Positions 7,832-16,663 of a DNA stretch of 46,859 nt are shown piece by piece. Under the pieces are notes generated by a model that saw nothing but the letters and a program-made list of their open reading frames with translations, had not been told where the DNA came from and ran no database searches. A program made the position numbers and the translations under genes. Position 1 is the first letter of the stretch. Every line of letters starts with the position of its first letter. Source of the DNA: a virus; the IMG/VR virus record IMGVR_UViG_3300006854_000011, positions 1-46,859 of that record; one strand, given 5' to 3'.

Positions 7832-8065
7832 ATGAACCCCGTGTCTTGGCATACCTGCTCCCATTGTGCATTCCAAAGCTTCTGCAGCAACGAGAAGTGG
7901 CGTGAGCATGAGGAAGATTGTCCTAAGCGGCCCTCTCTTAAGAGAGCGACGACAAAACCTTGCCCTAAGTGTGGAGAGCCGTTGGTGGTGCTGAAGGATA
8001 GAAGCGGGGTGATTTGTTCGAACACCACTTGCCCTTACGGGCTTGGGCTGTTGAGGGATGCATGA
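7832..8065 (+). CDS. Double zinc-finger protein (77 aa)
   Basis: ATG at 7832. An N-terminal C2H2-like finger (CSHCAFQSFCSNEKWREHEEDC) is followed by a zinc ribbon (CPKCGEPL...CSNTTCPYG). The start has only a weak ribosome-binding site. The end is four bases from the next ATG overlap. No family name can be given; a nucleic-acid binding role is inferred only from the fold. Confidence 0.65.
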   Translation: MNPVSWHTCSHCAFQSFCSNEKWREHEEDCPKRPSLKRATTKPCPKCGEPLVVLKDRSGVICSNTTCPYGLGLLRDA

Positions 8066-8202
8066 ACGACTTCGTGCCTCTTCTCCTCGCGGTGGAATCC
8101 ATGGTGGGAATGGTGATTGATCTCTACAACAACAACTATAGTCGCGCTGTTTATTGGTTTGGCGCGGCTATCATCAACGCATCGTTGACGAGGTTACATT
8201 GA
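8062..8202 (+). CDS. Small membrane-associated protein (46 aa)
   Basis: The ATG overlaps the stop of the zinc-finger gene (ATGCATGA). The peptide MNDFVPLLLAVESMVGMVID is followed by a second hydrophobic stretch, VYWFGAAIINASL. It looks like a membrane hairpin or amphipathic peptide. Its role is unknown. Confidence 0.55.
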   Translation: MNDFVPLLLAVESMVGMVIDLYNNNYSRAVYWFGAAIINASLTRLH

Positions 8203-8273
8203 AGACCAAATCTGAAACAAGAAAGGGCGACAGCATAAAGACCTTAAAGAAGAAAGGAACAAAGAAGAAGTGA
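8199..8273 (+). CDS. Lysine-rich 24-aa peptide
   Basis: A TTG start overlaps the previous stop and the frame ends by overlapping the GTG of the HAD gene. The product ends KTLKKKGTKKK. It is supported only by the exact fit between two overlapping genes and a GAGG element upstream. It may instead be a spacer containing the A-rich ribosome-binding site of the next gene. Confidence 0.3.
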   Translation: MKTKSETRKGDSIKTLKKKGTKKK

Positions 8274-8845
8274 AGACGATTTTATTTGATGTGGACGGTG
8301 TGCTGGCTGACTTTGTGCTTGGATTCACAAAGCTACTTACGCCGAATCCCTTTGGCACTAGAGAGAACACGTGCGCTTGGAATTTCAAAGACACATTCTC
8401 CATTATCGATATAGAAAGTGCTTGGCGTATTGTCGAGAAGAGCATTGATTGGTGGACGACTCTCAATCGACTTACTTCACTTGACACGTTTGAACGTATC
8501 AACCGTCTGCATGATTATCACACGGTTGTATTTGGAACTCACCGCAAAGGCACTCCTTCGGCGCAAGGACAGACACATGTGTGGCTCCAAGCTCAGGGTA
8601 TCGAGAATCCCAATGTAATCTGCACTAAGTATAAAGGGGAAGCCGCGAAGGTGATTCAGGCACACTACGCCATTGATGACAAGCCTGAGAATTGCATGGC
8701 GATAAAATGGATGACTGACGACACGAAGGTGCCGACGAAGACCTACATCCTTGACTCTCTCACCAATCGTGTGACTCTTCCCAAGGCGATACGCCGAGTG
8801 CAGACAGTGGACGAGTTTTTAGATGACGTGGAGGCAGGCCGGTGA
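8270..8845 (+). CDS. HAD-superfamily 5'(3')-nucleotidase
   Basis: 191 aa, GTG start with an AAAGGA site. HAD motif I is ILFDVDGVLADF at the N-terminus. Motif II lies in VVFGTHRKG and motif III/IV in YAIDDKPEN. The family dephosphorylates deoxyribonucleotides or acts on related phosphates. With the MazG-like and dATP/dGTP diphosphohydrolase genes nearby it forms a nucleotide-pool group. Confidence 0.85.
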   Translation: MKTILFDVDGVLADFVLGFTKLLTPNPFGTRENTCAWNFKDTFSIIDIESAWRIVEKSIDWWTTLNRLTSLDTFERINRLHDYHTVVFGTHRKGTPSAQGQTHVWLQAQGIENPNVICTKYKGEAAKVIQAHYAIDDKPENCMAIKWMTDDTKVPTKTYILDSLTNRVTLPKAIRRVQTVDEFLDDVEAGR

Positions 8846-8928
8846 TGCAAAAGATCATTATCGGCCCCCTACCTATCGCCATTGTGTTATCTGCAATTGC
8901 TATCATCGCGATACTTTTCTGGTTGTGA
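8845..8928 (+). CDS. 27-aa single-pass membrane peptide
   Basis: The ATG overlaps the HAD stop (TGATG). The peptide MQKIIIGPLPIAIVLSAIAI continues into AILFWL, a single hydrophobic helix. Support comes from the coupling and the clear hydrophobic pattern. Function is unknown. Confidence 0.5.
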   Translation: MQKIIIGPLPIAIVLSAIAIIAILFWL

Positions 8929-8989
8929 CTTGAAGTGGAGAATATGCGGGAGTTTGTGAATAGACTACTTCCAAGAAAGGGGAAACAAA

Positions 8990-9403
8990 TTGAAGTATCG
9001 AGAGCTGTTAGAAAAGCTTGATGCTGCCCGAGTGTACCTTACTGAGGTAGCGGGCACAGTGAAAGAAGATCCGGCCCTCTTGGATCAGCTCAACGAAGCA
9101 CGCACGGAGCTGAGAGCGTCATATGGCAAGACGTTGGACGCCGTGGTGGGCGAGGATAATGAGTTTGCAAAGGAGCTGCTAGAGTGGATTGCTTTGGTGC
9201 CCGTGCCTGCAACGATCGAAGACCTTGCGGCCTGTGTGCCCCAAGAGGCCGAGGACGTACGGCCTCCTCTTCCCTCGGGTTCACGCACGATAGAAAGAGC
9301 TGACGGCGAGGGACGCATGGTGGTGTTTCCACGCGAAGAGCCGTTTGTGGTAAAGGCTCCTGTGCTGGAGGAGGCAGATGAAGACACAGTGGGGAAGGAT
9401 TAA
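8990..9403 (+). CDS. Hypothetical acidic protein (137 aa)
   Basis: A TTG start follows an AAAGGGGAAA site at good spacing. The N-terminal 70 residues are helical (LLEKLDAARVYL, LLDQLNEARTELRASYGK). The C-terminal half is Pro/Glu-rich and acidic. The stop overlaps the ATG of the next gene (TAATG), implying co-expression with the diphosphohydrolase. No family was recognised. Confidence 0.75.
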   Translation: MKYRELLEKLDAARVYLTEVAGTVKEDPALLDQLNEARTELRASYGKTLDAVVGEDNEFAKELLEWIALVPVPATIEDLAACVPQEAEDVRPPLPSGSRTIERADGEGRMVVFPREEPFVVKAPVLEEADEDTVGKD

Positions 9404-9945
9404 TGAGCACAATAAGAACACATCCCTTTTTGTCCCAAATAGATCATCCCCACGATTGCCAAGTGTGTGGATATGAGGAACACGAACATGCGTTGTCGGT
9501 TAGCTCTAGCGTGGTGAAGGAGTCGAATCCGAAAGACGCCGTGGGTATTGAGAAGACGCCCTTCAGCACACTCCCCTTCCCGGTGATAGCGGAGCTAGGT
9601 GTGGCCTTGCTTGAAGGTGCGTTGAAATATGGCCGACACAACTACAGAGCTATCGGGGTGCGGGCTAGCGTGTATGTCGATGCCACGCTCCGGCATGTGG
9701 GCAGCTTTTGGGAAGGCGAGAATGTAGACCCTGACAGCGGCCTCTCTCATGTTACAAAAGCCATCGCCTCTCTTGTTGTGCTCCGCGACGCAATGATTCG
9801 AAACAAGATGGTGGACGATAGGCCAGTTGGCACCATGGGGTTCTTTGCCAAGCTGAACGTGAAGGTGAAGGAGCTGCTGGCACGGTATCCAGAGCCCAAG
9901 GCCCCGTTCTTAGCCGACAGGGAGCCCGATCAGTACACAGAATAG
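9403..9945 (+). CDS. dATP/dGTP diphosphohydrolase-like protein (DUF5664 type)
   Basis: 180 aa. The core SNPKDAVGIEKTPFSTLP, then ELGVALLEGALKYGRHNYR, then YVDATLRHVGSFWEGE and LSHVTKAIAS matches the phage dATP/dGTP diphosphohydrolase family, which hydrolyses purine dNTPs to monophosphates. An N-terminal CQVCGYEEHEH adds a possible zinc site. Relatives (MazZ) occur in phages with 2-aminoadenine DNA, but no PurZ-like synthetase is present here, so that chemistry is not supported. Confidence 0.8.
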   Translation: MSTIRTHPFLSQIDHPHDCQVCGYEEHEHALSVSSSVVKESNPKDAVGIEKTPFSTLPFPVIAELGVALLEGALKYGRHNYRAIGVRASVYVDATLRHVGSFWEGENVDPDSGLSHVTKAIASLVVLRDAMIRNKMVDDRPVGTMGFFAKLNVKVKELLARYPEPKAPFLADREPDQYTE

Positions 9946-10051
9946 GCCGGGCGCAGGCTACGCGCCTGGGGGTAGGCAGCACGATCTACAAGGGGCCATG
10001 GCCTTGGGTAGGGTGGTATTTGTAAGTGGTTGAAAAGAAAGGAAATTGGGA

Positions 10052-10483
10052 ATGACGATCGCACACGAGAAAACGAAGGAAAAACACAGGGTTGGCTTAC
10101 TGGAGCAGTTAGGAGAGGATCAGCGGGGAGTGCAAGTTCACCCTCGGGTCACCACGCGGGAGTGGTTAAAGCGCTACCGGGCTCAAGGGCTACCTGGAGC
10201 CAAGCTGTTTCGAAGGAAGCAGCGCATTGCACAGCTCGAAGGAGAACGAGATTTCTTTTTCCGTATGGTGCAGAACTCAGCGAAGAACTTAGTGCAGGCG
10301 AACAACATCATCAAGGATCTGATCAACGAATCGAACTTTGCTGGTCACTACACCGGAGAGGCCGAAGAAGCCAAACTTGAGATGGTTGAGTGGGTAGCGG
10401 ACGATGACGTGCTTGAGAAAGGCCGGAAATGGCTGAAACAGTTTGCCGGACAGCAGCCTCAGTCTTCATCATCCTCCAGCTGA
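10052..10483 (+). CDS. Hypothetical protein, last gene of the rightward arm
   Basis: ATG 10052 has an AAAGGAAA site; 143 aa. The protein is basic at the N-terminus (RVTTREWLKRYRAQG), helical in the middle (RKQRIAQLEGERDFFFRM, likely coiled coil) and ends in a poly-serine tail. A 106-base leader with short GC-rich inverted repeats precedes it. Its end overlaps the end of the leftward arm by 25 bases, making this the convergent boundary of the two arms. Confidence 0.75.
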   Translation: MTIAHEKTKEKHRVGLLEQLGEDQRGVQVHPRVTTREWLKRYRAQGLPGAKLFRRKQRIAQLEGERDFFFRMVQNSAKNLVQANNIIKDLINESNFAGHYTGEAEEAKLEMVEWVADDDVLEKGRKWLKQFAGQQPQSSSSSS

Positions 10484-10704
10484 TCTGCAATATTTAACAC
10501 TACTCCCGCCTCCTGCTCCAGTCGTCTGAGTCGCTTCTTTAGGTGACTCAGGTGATTGGAGCGCATCGTTTTCATCTCCTCTTTAAACTCTGCTCGAAGC
10601 GTGCGGTAGACCCAGGCTGTGAAGCCTATTGCAGTCGCCCACATTGTTCCTACAACGCCTATCAGAAATTGCATCGAGACGTTGATGATTGTTATTTCCT
10701 GCAT
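10459..10704 (-). CDS. Small membrane protein with cytoplasmic coiled coil (holin-like candidate)
   Basis: The last gene of the late operon, with ATG or GTG coupled to the stop of the ejection-protein gene. Residues about 12-34 form one transmembrane helix (FLIGVVGTMWATAIGFTAWVY), followed by a basic helix (SHLKKRLRRLEQEAG) and an acidic end. One-helix phage proteins of this layout are sometimes holins or accessory lysis proteins, but a better holin candidate lies at 30301-30462. Function is not assigned. Confidence 0.65.
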   Translation of the reverse strand: MQEITIINVSMQFLIGVVGTMWATAIGFTAWVYRTLRAEFKEEMKTMRSNHLSHLKKRLRRLEQEAGVVLNIADQLEDDED

Positions 10705-12863
10705 CACTCCCCCGGCTGTACGTTCCTCATAAAATTTTGCACTTGCCTCGCTGTGGCTGCGGCCTGAGATGTTCCCGGCGTGCCTCGTAGAATGGCTTTA
10801 AAGAGGCTACGCCCGCGAGCTGTCTCAAGCAAAGCCCCTACTCCCTTGGCGCTGAGTGCAATGACAGCACCTGTGAGAGTAGTGGCTGGATTCATTCGCA
10901 ACGAGCCCGAAACAAACACGCCCGAGCCAATGCTCTCAAGCCTACTTGCTATCCGTCCTGACGAGCCCGCTACTTCTTTAATCTGCTTCTCCAGCTGCTG
11001 CGCCAATAACTTCTGTGCAGCTGTGGCGCTGGTGATCTTCTCTCCGATAGCCTTCTCTTCAGCTTTCACCCCACTCTTCACTCCAGCAATAGCCGTGTCC
11101 GCATTACCCTTGAACCCTTTTGTAAGCTGTGCAGCAACATCTTCCAAGCTCTGCCTCTTGGCTCCTTGCATCTGCCTCACCACACTCTTCATCTCGTCGT
11201 AGCCATCGCCAAACACTGTACGCAGCACCTTGTCGTTTGTGCCAGCTCTGTCGCTGTAGCGTTCCCACCATTTCGTAAACTTGCTCGGGTCGAAAGCTCC
11301 GTCTGTGAAAGCTTCTTCAATGCCCTTATTCGTGAAGGCCTTGGTGATTGCCTCTCGCTGCGCAGGCTCTTTCACCAGCTCGAAAGCACGTTGCACCTTC
11401 TCCACACTGTTCTTATCTGTAGCCGGACGCACGATGCTGTCCACAACACTCTGTGGAGCACCTTCTGCGATAGCCCGCGTCACGCTCTTCCTGCCGAAGA
11501 AAGGCACAAACTCTGTGCGATACAAATCATTCACGCCTTGCAGATTGTCCAATACGCTCTGCGGAATAGTGCTTTGCACACCATCAATAAGGGTGTTGAA
11601 CTGGCGAGTGAGGTTGTCGTTCTTTGCAAGCTGAGCAGCTCGCTGTCCTTGCTTCAAACGCTGCAGCTCTTTCACCATATCGTTCACAGTGGGCTCCGCA
11701 GGTATTTCTCCAGCTGCCATGAACTCATGCATGGCGTCTTCAAGCATCTTCTTTGAATTAGGATCTGCAGCACGCTGAATGTCTCGCTTAAAGGTGGCCA
11801 TTTGGTCGGCAGCTTCCTCACCCACGTCTAAGATGCCTTTTGCTTTGTTGGCCACAGCCTCGGCTTGCGTGGGAAGAGGACGTGTCACGCCTTTCTCTCC
11901 CAACACAGCGTTGATGCTTTCTTGATATGCCGTGGGGTCCACCTTCACATCCTTCGTGCCCTGCAAAGCATCTTCATACAAAGTGTTGAAGCGTTGTTTC
12001 TCGGAAGCCAGCTCGCCCTTATACGTGCCTTTGAAGCTGGTGCCTACGTCTTCCCCGAGGGGAGCGTTCTTAGCGAAGCGTTCGCGGAGCTGAGCTGCAG
12101 AAGGAATAGCATCTCTCTCGGCCTGCGCGATGCTCTCCACGCTCTCCTTAGCCGACTTGAGGTTGCCCCTTATGTTGCCAATTTGCTCTGCCGCTGTCGG
12201 AGCCACAGCGGCCTTCTCAGCATTGAGAGCAGCAACCTCGGCTTCGCTCTTTGCTGCGCTAGAAGCCAGATCGCCTTTCAGAGCTGTCTCTTTCATCCGA
12301 TTCGACATGAGAGATTTGGAAGTGAGATTTATCTTGCCAAAAGTTTGGGCTGCGCGGATAGGAGCAAGTACATCTAACGCCGATTGCACGCCCGCTGCTC
12401 CAACGTCAGCTCCTGTCTCCAGGCCGAGATTAGTGAGGAGCTTGTGTGTGATTTGTCCTGCTTCGCTGGCTATATCAGTGAGGGGAGCAAGGGGAGAGGC
12501 GGCAGCTCGTGTAATACCTAGGGCAACATCTCGCACAGGAGTAAGCACCTTCTCAGGCGTGCTCATCTCTGGCGTAATGTTTGCTCCAGTAACGCCAGAG
12601 AAAATATCCTTCACACCTCCAGCTGCCTCACTTAGTATGCCCTTAAGTGAGTTTAGAACTGCTTCACCAGGATTATTGGCCGTGAGGATGTTACCGCCAA
12701 GACGTTCCCTTGCCACATTCTCAGAAGGGGCATTGAGGTCTTGGGCAGCGAACACCTTCTCGAGCCCGGCCACGTCGCCAGGACGCACGGCTGTCTTCGT
12801 CTCTTCCAGAGGCTGGAAGTCGATGCCGCTTTTGCTTTCTAGTGGCTGAAAATCGATAGCCAT
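10704..12863 (-). CDS. Large internal virion / ejection protein candidate (719 aa)
   Basis: The longest protein at the end of the structural operon. It is Ala/Lys/Glu-rich with long helices and hydrophobic patches (ITRAAASPLAPLTDIA; TTLTGAVIALSAKGVGALL), typical of short-tailed phage proteins ejected with DNA (the P22 gp7/gp20/gp16 position). The N-terminus carries a tandem peptide repeat, DFQPLE, at residues 4-9 and 15-20. No enzymatic motif was seen. The role is inferred from size, composition and position after the fibre and adaptor genes. Confidence 0.8.
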   Translation of the reverse strand: MAIDFQPLESKSGIDFQPLEETKTAVRPGDVAGLEKVFAAQDLNAPSENVARERLGGNILTANNPGEAVLNSLKGILSEAAGGVKDIFSGVTGANITPEMSTPEKVLTPVRDVALGITRAAASPLAPLTDIASEAGQITHKLLTNLGLETGADVGAAGVQSALDVLAPIRAAQTFGKINLTSKSLMSNRMKETALKGDLASSAAKSEAEVAALNAEKAAVAPTAAEQIGNIRGNLKSAKESVESIAQAERDAIPSAAQLRERFAKNAPLGEDVGTSFKGTYKGELASEKQRFNTLYEDALQGTKDVKVDPTAYQESINAVLGEKGVTRPLPTQAEAVANKAKGILDVGEEAADQMATFKRDIQRAADPNSKKMLEDAMHEFMAAGEIPAEPTVNDMVKELQRLKQGQRAAQLAKNDNLTRQFNTLIDGVQSTIPQSVLDNLQGVNDLYRTEFVPFFGRKSVTRAIAEGAPQSVVDSIVRPATDKNSVEKVQRAFELVKEPAQREAITKAFTNKGIEEAFTDGAFDPSKFTKWWERYSDRAGTNDKVLRTVFGDGYDEMKSVVRQMQGAKRQSLEDVAAQLTKGFKGNADTAIAGVKSGVKAEEKAIGEKITSATAAQKLLAQQLEKQIKEVAGSSGRIASRLESIGSGVFVSGSLRMNPATTLTGAVIALSAKGVGALLETARGRSLFKAILRGTPGTSQAAATARQVQNFMRNVQPGE

Positions 12864-14306
12864 TTACTTCCTCTTGTAGCCTTGCTTCTCTGCCTCTGCC
12901 AGCTGCGATGCCGGTATGTGCCCTACCCTGCCGTCAGGCCCTATCACTTCCACGCGACCTGTGGGGATGCTAGAGGCGGCAGCTGCTTTCTGCTTATAGC
13001 GCGTGAAGCCGCTGGTGTCTTTCTTCGCTTGATTTAGAGCATCGATGAAAGTGTCATGCCTAGTTTGTAGATTCTCTTTGGCAGCTCCAAGCTGAGACAG
13101 ATACTGATCCTTGCCGACAAGAGGATTGCCGACAGCATCTATCACTTTCTGTGCATCAAAGTTGCTGAAGCGGCTATCTTCCGACACACGCCGCAAGTTC
13201 ATGCCGAACACGTTGAATTGGGAAATGAAGTCGCGTTCGTCTTGGGTGAGCTTGCTCCATAAAGGTAAAGCTTCCACTGCCACGTTGCCCTTTGAGGACG
13301 CAGCCAAAGCAAGCTTCACGTTATCTGATATTTTTCCTGTCTTGTACGCTTCGGTTTTCTTGTAAGCGTCCTCTATCTTCTGCAGCTGGTCTGCCGAGGT
13401 GCGGATGCTGGCTGCTGTGGTGGTGCTTTTTACATCAGGCGTGGCTTGCTTGATGCGGCTGTCATGCAGACGCTCAAGAGCCAGCTGCTGCTGCGCATTT
13501 ATGCTTCCGTCAGCCGAGGCTTTTGCCATCTTCTCTTCAAAGCTGCTCGTGCCCGCAGACTTTAACAGATCATTAGGAAGCTCACTGTTCTTTCCTCCAG
13601 CCTTCTCCCCTGCCGCCTTACCCGCAGCTGCATTGAAATTCTTTGCGAATGTGGTTTCACCTATGCCGAGGCCTTCGAGGATGTTCTTGACAATGTCCTT
13701 CGAGCTGCCGAGCTTGGCTTCATAGTCTTTGCTCTTCTGCTGGTAGACAGCCATGTCCTTTGCGGCCTGTGCGGGGTCTGTACTGACATAAGGATTCATG
13801 GTAGGAGCTTCGCCTTGAAGCAGCTTGATGAAGCGTGAGGCACTTTCTGCCTTTGCTGCTTCTTGTCCGGCCTTCTGCACAGCGGCCACAGCAGCCGGGT
13901 CGTTAGGATTGTAGCTGCCGGGGCCGTGTGGATTCGGGAGTAGCGTGCTAGTGATAGGAGCACCGGAAGCATGAGGAGATCCAAGGCTACCGGCGATCTG
14001 ATCAGCGGTGTCAAGCACACTCTTCAAGTTGCTATTCACCGGCACTGGAGCCGGATTCGATTTCGTTTGGTTTACAGGGAGTGGCATTGGCTTACCGTTC
14101 ACGTCGAATAACGTGCCGGGGCCAAGCTGCAGCTCTGCAGCAAGATCATTGTTCACCGGCTGGCCGAACAGCTGTGTGCCGCCGATCGCCGCGCTGCCGC
14201 CTCCCATAATCAGCTGAGAGAGAGCCCTAGCGTCGTCATAGCCAGGACCGCCGCCAAGATCCGTATTCCCTTTGTTGAGCATATTGAGAATGTCTTGTTC
14301 GAGCAT
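12864..14306 (-). CDS. Internal virion / ejection protein candidate (480 aa)
   Basis: The ATG at 14306 lies just past the stop of the upstream gene (TAA at 14308); a longer in-frame reading overlaps that gene and is unlikely. The protein is Gly/Asn/Ala-rich at the N-terminus and helical later, ending near VEVIGPDGRVGHIPASQL, a short motif seen at the ends of phage proteins (GPDG..G.VP). It sits among three consecutive large helical proteins in the place where P22-like phages encode DNA-ejection proteins. No catalytic residues are evident. Confidence 0.8.
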   Translation of the reverse strand: MLEQDILNMLNKGNTDLGGGPGYDDARALSQLIMGGGSAAIGGTQLFGQPVNNDLAAELQLGPGTLFDVNGKPMPLPVNQTKSNPAPVPVNSNLKSVLDTADQIAGSLGSPHASGAPITSTLLPNPHGPGSYNPNDPAAVAAVQKAGQEAAKAESASRFIKLLQGEAPTMNPYVSTDPAQAAKDMAVYQQKSKDYEAKLGSSKDIVKNILEGLGIGETTFAKNFNAAAGKAAGEKAGGKNSELPNDLLKSAGTSSFEEKMAKASADGSINAQQQLALERLHDSRIKQATPDVKSTTTAASIRTSADQLQKIEDAYKKTEAYKTGKISDNVKLALAASSKGNVAVEALPLWSKLTQDERDFISQFNVFGMNLRRVSEDSRFSNFDAQKVIDAVGNPLVGKDQYLSQLGAAKENLQTRHDTFIDALNQAKKDTSGFTRYKQKAAAASSIPTGRVEVIGPDGRVGHIPASQLAEAEKQGYKRK

Positions 14307-14307
14307 C

Positions 14308-14976
14308 TTAGTAGCCACTCCATTGTCCTGGCGTCCATCCGGCAGGTGCAGGAGGTGGGGTAGGAGGGGTGAGCCAAGGTGAATAGTATTGACTTCCGCT
14401 TCCGCCGCCATTGGCGAGGTTCGTGTCTGCGCCAACACGATTCGTTGTGGTGCTGGTGGGATTGCCGAAGGCATTGAGGATGCCGGACAGGGAGCCCATG
14501 TTCGCTTGGGGCACCTTCACGCCAGCATCTATACCTTGCTGCACGTTCTGATTGATTTGATTCAAGAGGGGCACATAGTTCGAAGCAAGCACTTGGTTGC
14601 GTCTGTTGCCCTGATTCTCCAGCAGCCTGCTTGTCTCGTAAGCCGAGGCTCCGCTTTGCAGGGCTCCGTTCTTGCGAAAGATATCCCGCAAGCTGTTCTG
14701 CTCCTGCTTGAACCCCGGCTCCAACGACTGAATGAGAGGATTGGCCACTTGCTGAAAAGCCTGCCCCGCTACATTCGCTGTCTCACCAGGATTTTGAATC
14801 AGACCTTTGATGCCCTCTAGCACGTAGTCGGGGATAGCCCCTTGGTTACTGCCGTATAAGCGCGTGATCTGATTCGCAAGAAACTGGCGAAGAGGATCAT
14901 ACGTGTTGTTGGTGGTTTGTTCTACGGCGCTGGTGCCGACAGTGCCACTGCCGTTTAGGTTAGCGGTAATCGCCAT
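14308..14976 (-). CDS. Internal virion / ejection protein candidate (222 aa)
   Basis: The N-terminus is Ser/Thr/Asn-rich. A helical core (FLANQITRLYGSNQGAIPDY; FKQEQNSLRDIFRKNGALQS) is followed by a Gly-rich, proline-rich tail (LTPPTPPPAPAGW). The core resembles a phage virion family in which a short scaffold-like helix bundle precedes disordered ends. It is probably co-translated with the two larger ejection-protein candidates downstream. The assignment rests on order and composition. Confidence 0.7.
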   Translation of the reverse strand: MAITANLNGSGTVGTSAVEQTTNNTYDPLRQFLANQITRLYGSNQGAIPDYVLEGIKGLIQNPGETANVAGQAFQQVANPLIQSLEPGFKQEQNSLRDIFRKNGALQSGASAYETSRLLENQGNRRNQVLASNYVPLLNQINQNVQQGIDAGVKVPQANMGSLSGILNAFGNPTSTTTNRVGADTNLANGGGSGSQYYSPWLTPPTPPPAPAGWTPGQWSGY

Positions 14977-14978
14977 CG

Positions 14979-15182
14979 TTAACTCCTTAAGTCTTTTATA
15001 TCTGAAACCCTGCCCGCAGGCTTTGCTCTTTCATTGTCTTTCGGGTCTTTCGGAATCTGTGCCTTCAGTTTTGCATTCTCTTCCCTTAGCGTTTCAATCA
15101 CTGAATCCTTTAAAGCACACTGCACTGTAAGGGCACCGATTTGACTTGAAAGTTTTGAAAGCACACTCTCTGTAATGTCCAT
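14979..15182 (-). CDS. Short coiled-coil protein (67 aa)
   Basis: ATG at 15182, three bases past the fibre stop. The peptide MDITESVLSKLSSQIGAL continues into VIETLREENAKLKAQ, a predicted coiled coil with a leucine heptad, and a charged tail. A small coiled coil directly after a fibre gene could be a trimerisation partner or assembly chaperone; this is inference. Confidence 0.65.
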   Translation of the reverse strand: MDITESVLSKLSSQIGALTVQCALKDSVIETLREENAKLKAQIPKDPKDNERAKPAGRVSDIKDLRS

Positions 15183-15184
15183 TT

Positions 15185-16663
15185 TTATTCTCCAACGTAA
15201 ACCATCCAAAATCGAGTGATATGCGCACCACCAGCAGTGCTTGTGGCCCATGTTCCACTAGCTCCAGAGGTGTAACCAAAGAGTTCAACATAATCACCGG
15301 CTGTTAGACTAATCAACGAACTGGTTGAGGTTCCAGGGTCTGTTGGATCAGTCGACACAATGGGGAAATCCATATAGCCATAGATGTTGCCGCCAAACGT
15401 ACCAGCTTGGTTAACATTTATAGCCATTGCAACCTTGGTGATCGTAACTACACCAGAAACATCTCGATATATACTTCCGCCTACGAGGTATTTTCCGGTC
15501 AAGCCAGCAACAAGACGTGATGTGTTTGAAACAGTGCTATGGATTGAGTCTGTGTCAAACTCCTCAGCATTAAAGGTAATTGCGGTCCAAGTATTTACTG
15601 CGATCCCTGTTTGTGCCGAGGACTGGTAAACTGCTGCTTCACTGTTTAGATAACGAAAGCGATTCTGCCCCGACATGCGGGCACGAATACTGGAGCCAAG
15701 AAGAAAGTCTGTGCCGTCGAAGGCTAGGTCCGCGCTTTCTCCCCACGCATTGCTTCCGGTAGCATATAGAATGCGATTTGCTGTGGCCGCGTTCGGGAGG
15801 GTGGGCGTGCTTAACACTATGTTTGTGCCATCGCCCCTCAGAAACTTGCCAGCGCCTGCCAGGCTGTTCACGCGAAAACCAGTAAGGGCATCCAAGATGG
15901 TGTTCACTGTCACCAGCCCCGCTGTGCTGATGGAGATGTCATTTGTTGCCGCGCCACGGCGAATGACAAACTCTTCCACGCCGGAGTTGGTCATCCCTAA
16001 AAACCATTTCTCCGCAGAGGCTCGATCGATGCGGTAGCCGCTGAACGTGCTTGCTGCCGAATCAACGATATAGGAAAGCTGTCCAGCTCCCGCGCCTAGC
16101 GTGGCGCTTCCGCCTTCCACCACTTTCCACAGCAGCGTGCCCCCGTTAGAGGCGCTGTCTTTATAGATGCCAAATTCACGATTGGTTTGATCATTGTTTG
16201 AATCGATGTTAAAGCGCATCGACTCAGGCGTGTTAACTACGCCGTTTGTTTGTCCAGCTGCGCCAAGAGTGATTAGGATTTGGCTGTTGACCGTATTCTC
16301 CGATATGGTCACCATGCTGTTGCTGCTTCCTGTCACCTGCAGCACAGTGCCGGTGCCAGCTCCTTGCACCGTCAGCTTTTTGTTTGTGGCGTCCCAAAGA
16401 AAATTAACGTCACTAGTTATGGTGTTGGCAGAATCCCAATAGGTGACGCGACCTGCCGCACCTGTGCCCGTAACAAACGACCCTGACACGGGAAGACCAA
16501 TCTCTGTGCCAGCGTCGTTCTTGTAAAAGAGCTGCGACACGCCAGAGCCGTTATCCTTAGCGTACAGCTTAAGCTTGTCCGCTTTAGGAGTGGCCGGGGT
16601 GCTGATTTCTTTGAATTGAATGGCGTCATCAATGACAACCCACTCAAGGCCGATCTCTTTCAT
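15185..16663 (-). CDS. Tail fibre with C1q/TNF-like C-terminal domain
   Basis: 492 aa. Residues 1-60 are a mixed N-terminal attachment region. The middle has beta-rich repeats with motifs such as AAGRVTYWDSANTIT and LRGDGTN common in phage fibres. The last 135 residues form a jelly-roll-like pattern (AGLTGKYLVGGSIYRD, GDYVELFGYTSG, HITRFWMVYVG) resembling C1q-type trimeric heads. It is the best receptor-binding candidate in the genome. No lyase or endosialidase active site was recognised. Confidence 0.8.
   Translation of the reverse strand: MKEIGLEWVVIDDAIQFKEISTPATPKADKLKLYAKDNGSGVSQLFYKNDAGTEIGLPVSGSFVTGTGAAGRVTYWDSANTITSDVNFLWDATNKKLTVQGAGTGTVLQVTGSSNSMVTISENTVNSQILITLGAAGQTNGVVNTPESMRFNIDSNNDQTNREFGIYKDSASNGGTLLWKVVEGGSATLGAGAGQLSYIVDSAASTFSGYRIDRASAEKWFLGMTNSGVEEFVIRRGAATNDISISTAGLVTVNTILDALTGFRVNSLAGAGKFLRGDGTNIVLSTPTLPNAATANRILYATGSNAWGESADLAFDGTDFLLGSSIRARMSGQNRFRYLNSEAAVYQSSAQTGIAVNTWTAITFNAEEFDTDSIHSTVSNTSRLVAGLTGKYLVGGSIYRDVSGVVTITKVAMAINVNQAGTFGGNIYGYMDFPIVSTDPTDPGTSTSSLISLTAGDYVELFGYTSGASGTWATSTAGGAHITRFWMVYVGE

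Noticed and set aside
8944-9021. Short frame beginning MREFVNRLLP before the 8990 gene
   Set aside because: It has no ribosome-binding site and overlaps the start of the next gene; it is more likely the leader containing that gene's AAAGGGGAAA site.
9403-9945. Z-genome (2-aminoadenine) phage hypothesis from the dATP/dGTP diphosphohydrolase-like gene
   Set aside because: No PurZ-like adenylosuccinate synthetase or DatZ-type HD phosphohydrolase was recognised anywhere, and this enzyme family also occurs in phages with normal DNA.
11166-12849. Plus-strand open frames opposite the 719-aa ejection protein
   Set aside because: Cys/Arg/Leu-rich composition is typical of antisense frames, and no starts with good ribosome-binding sites were seen.
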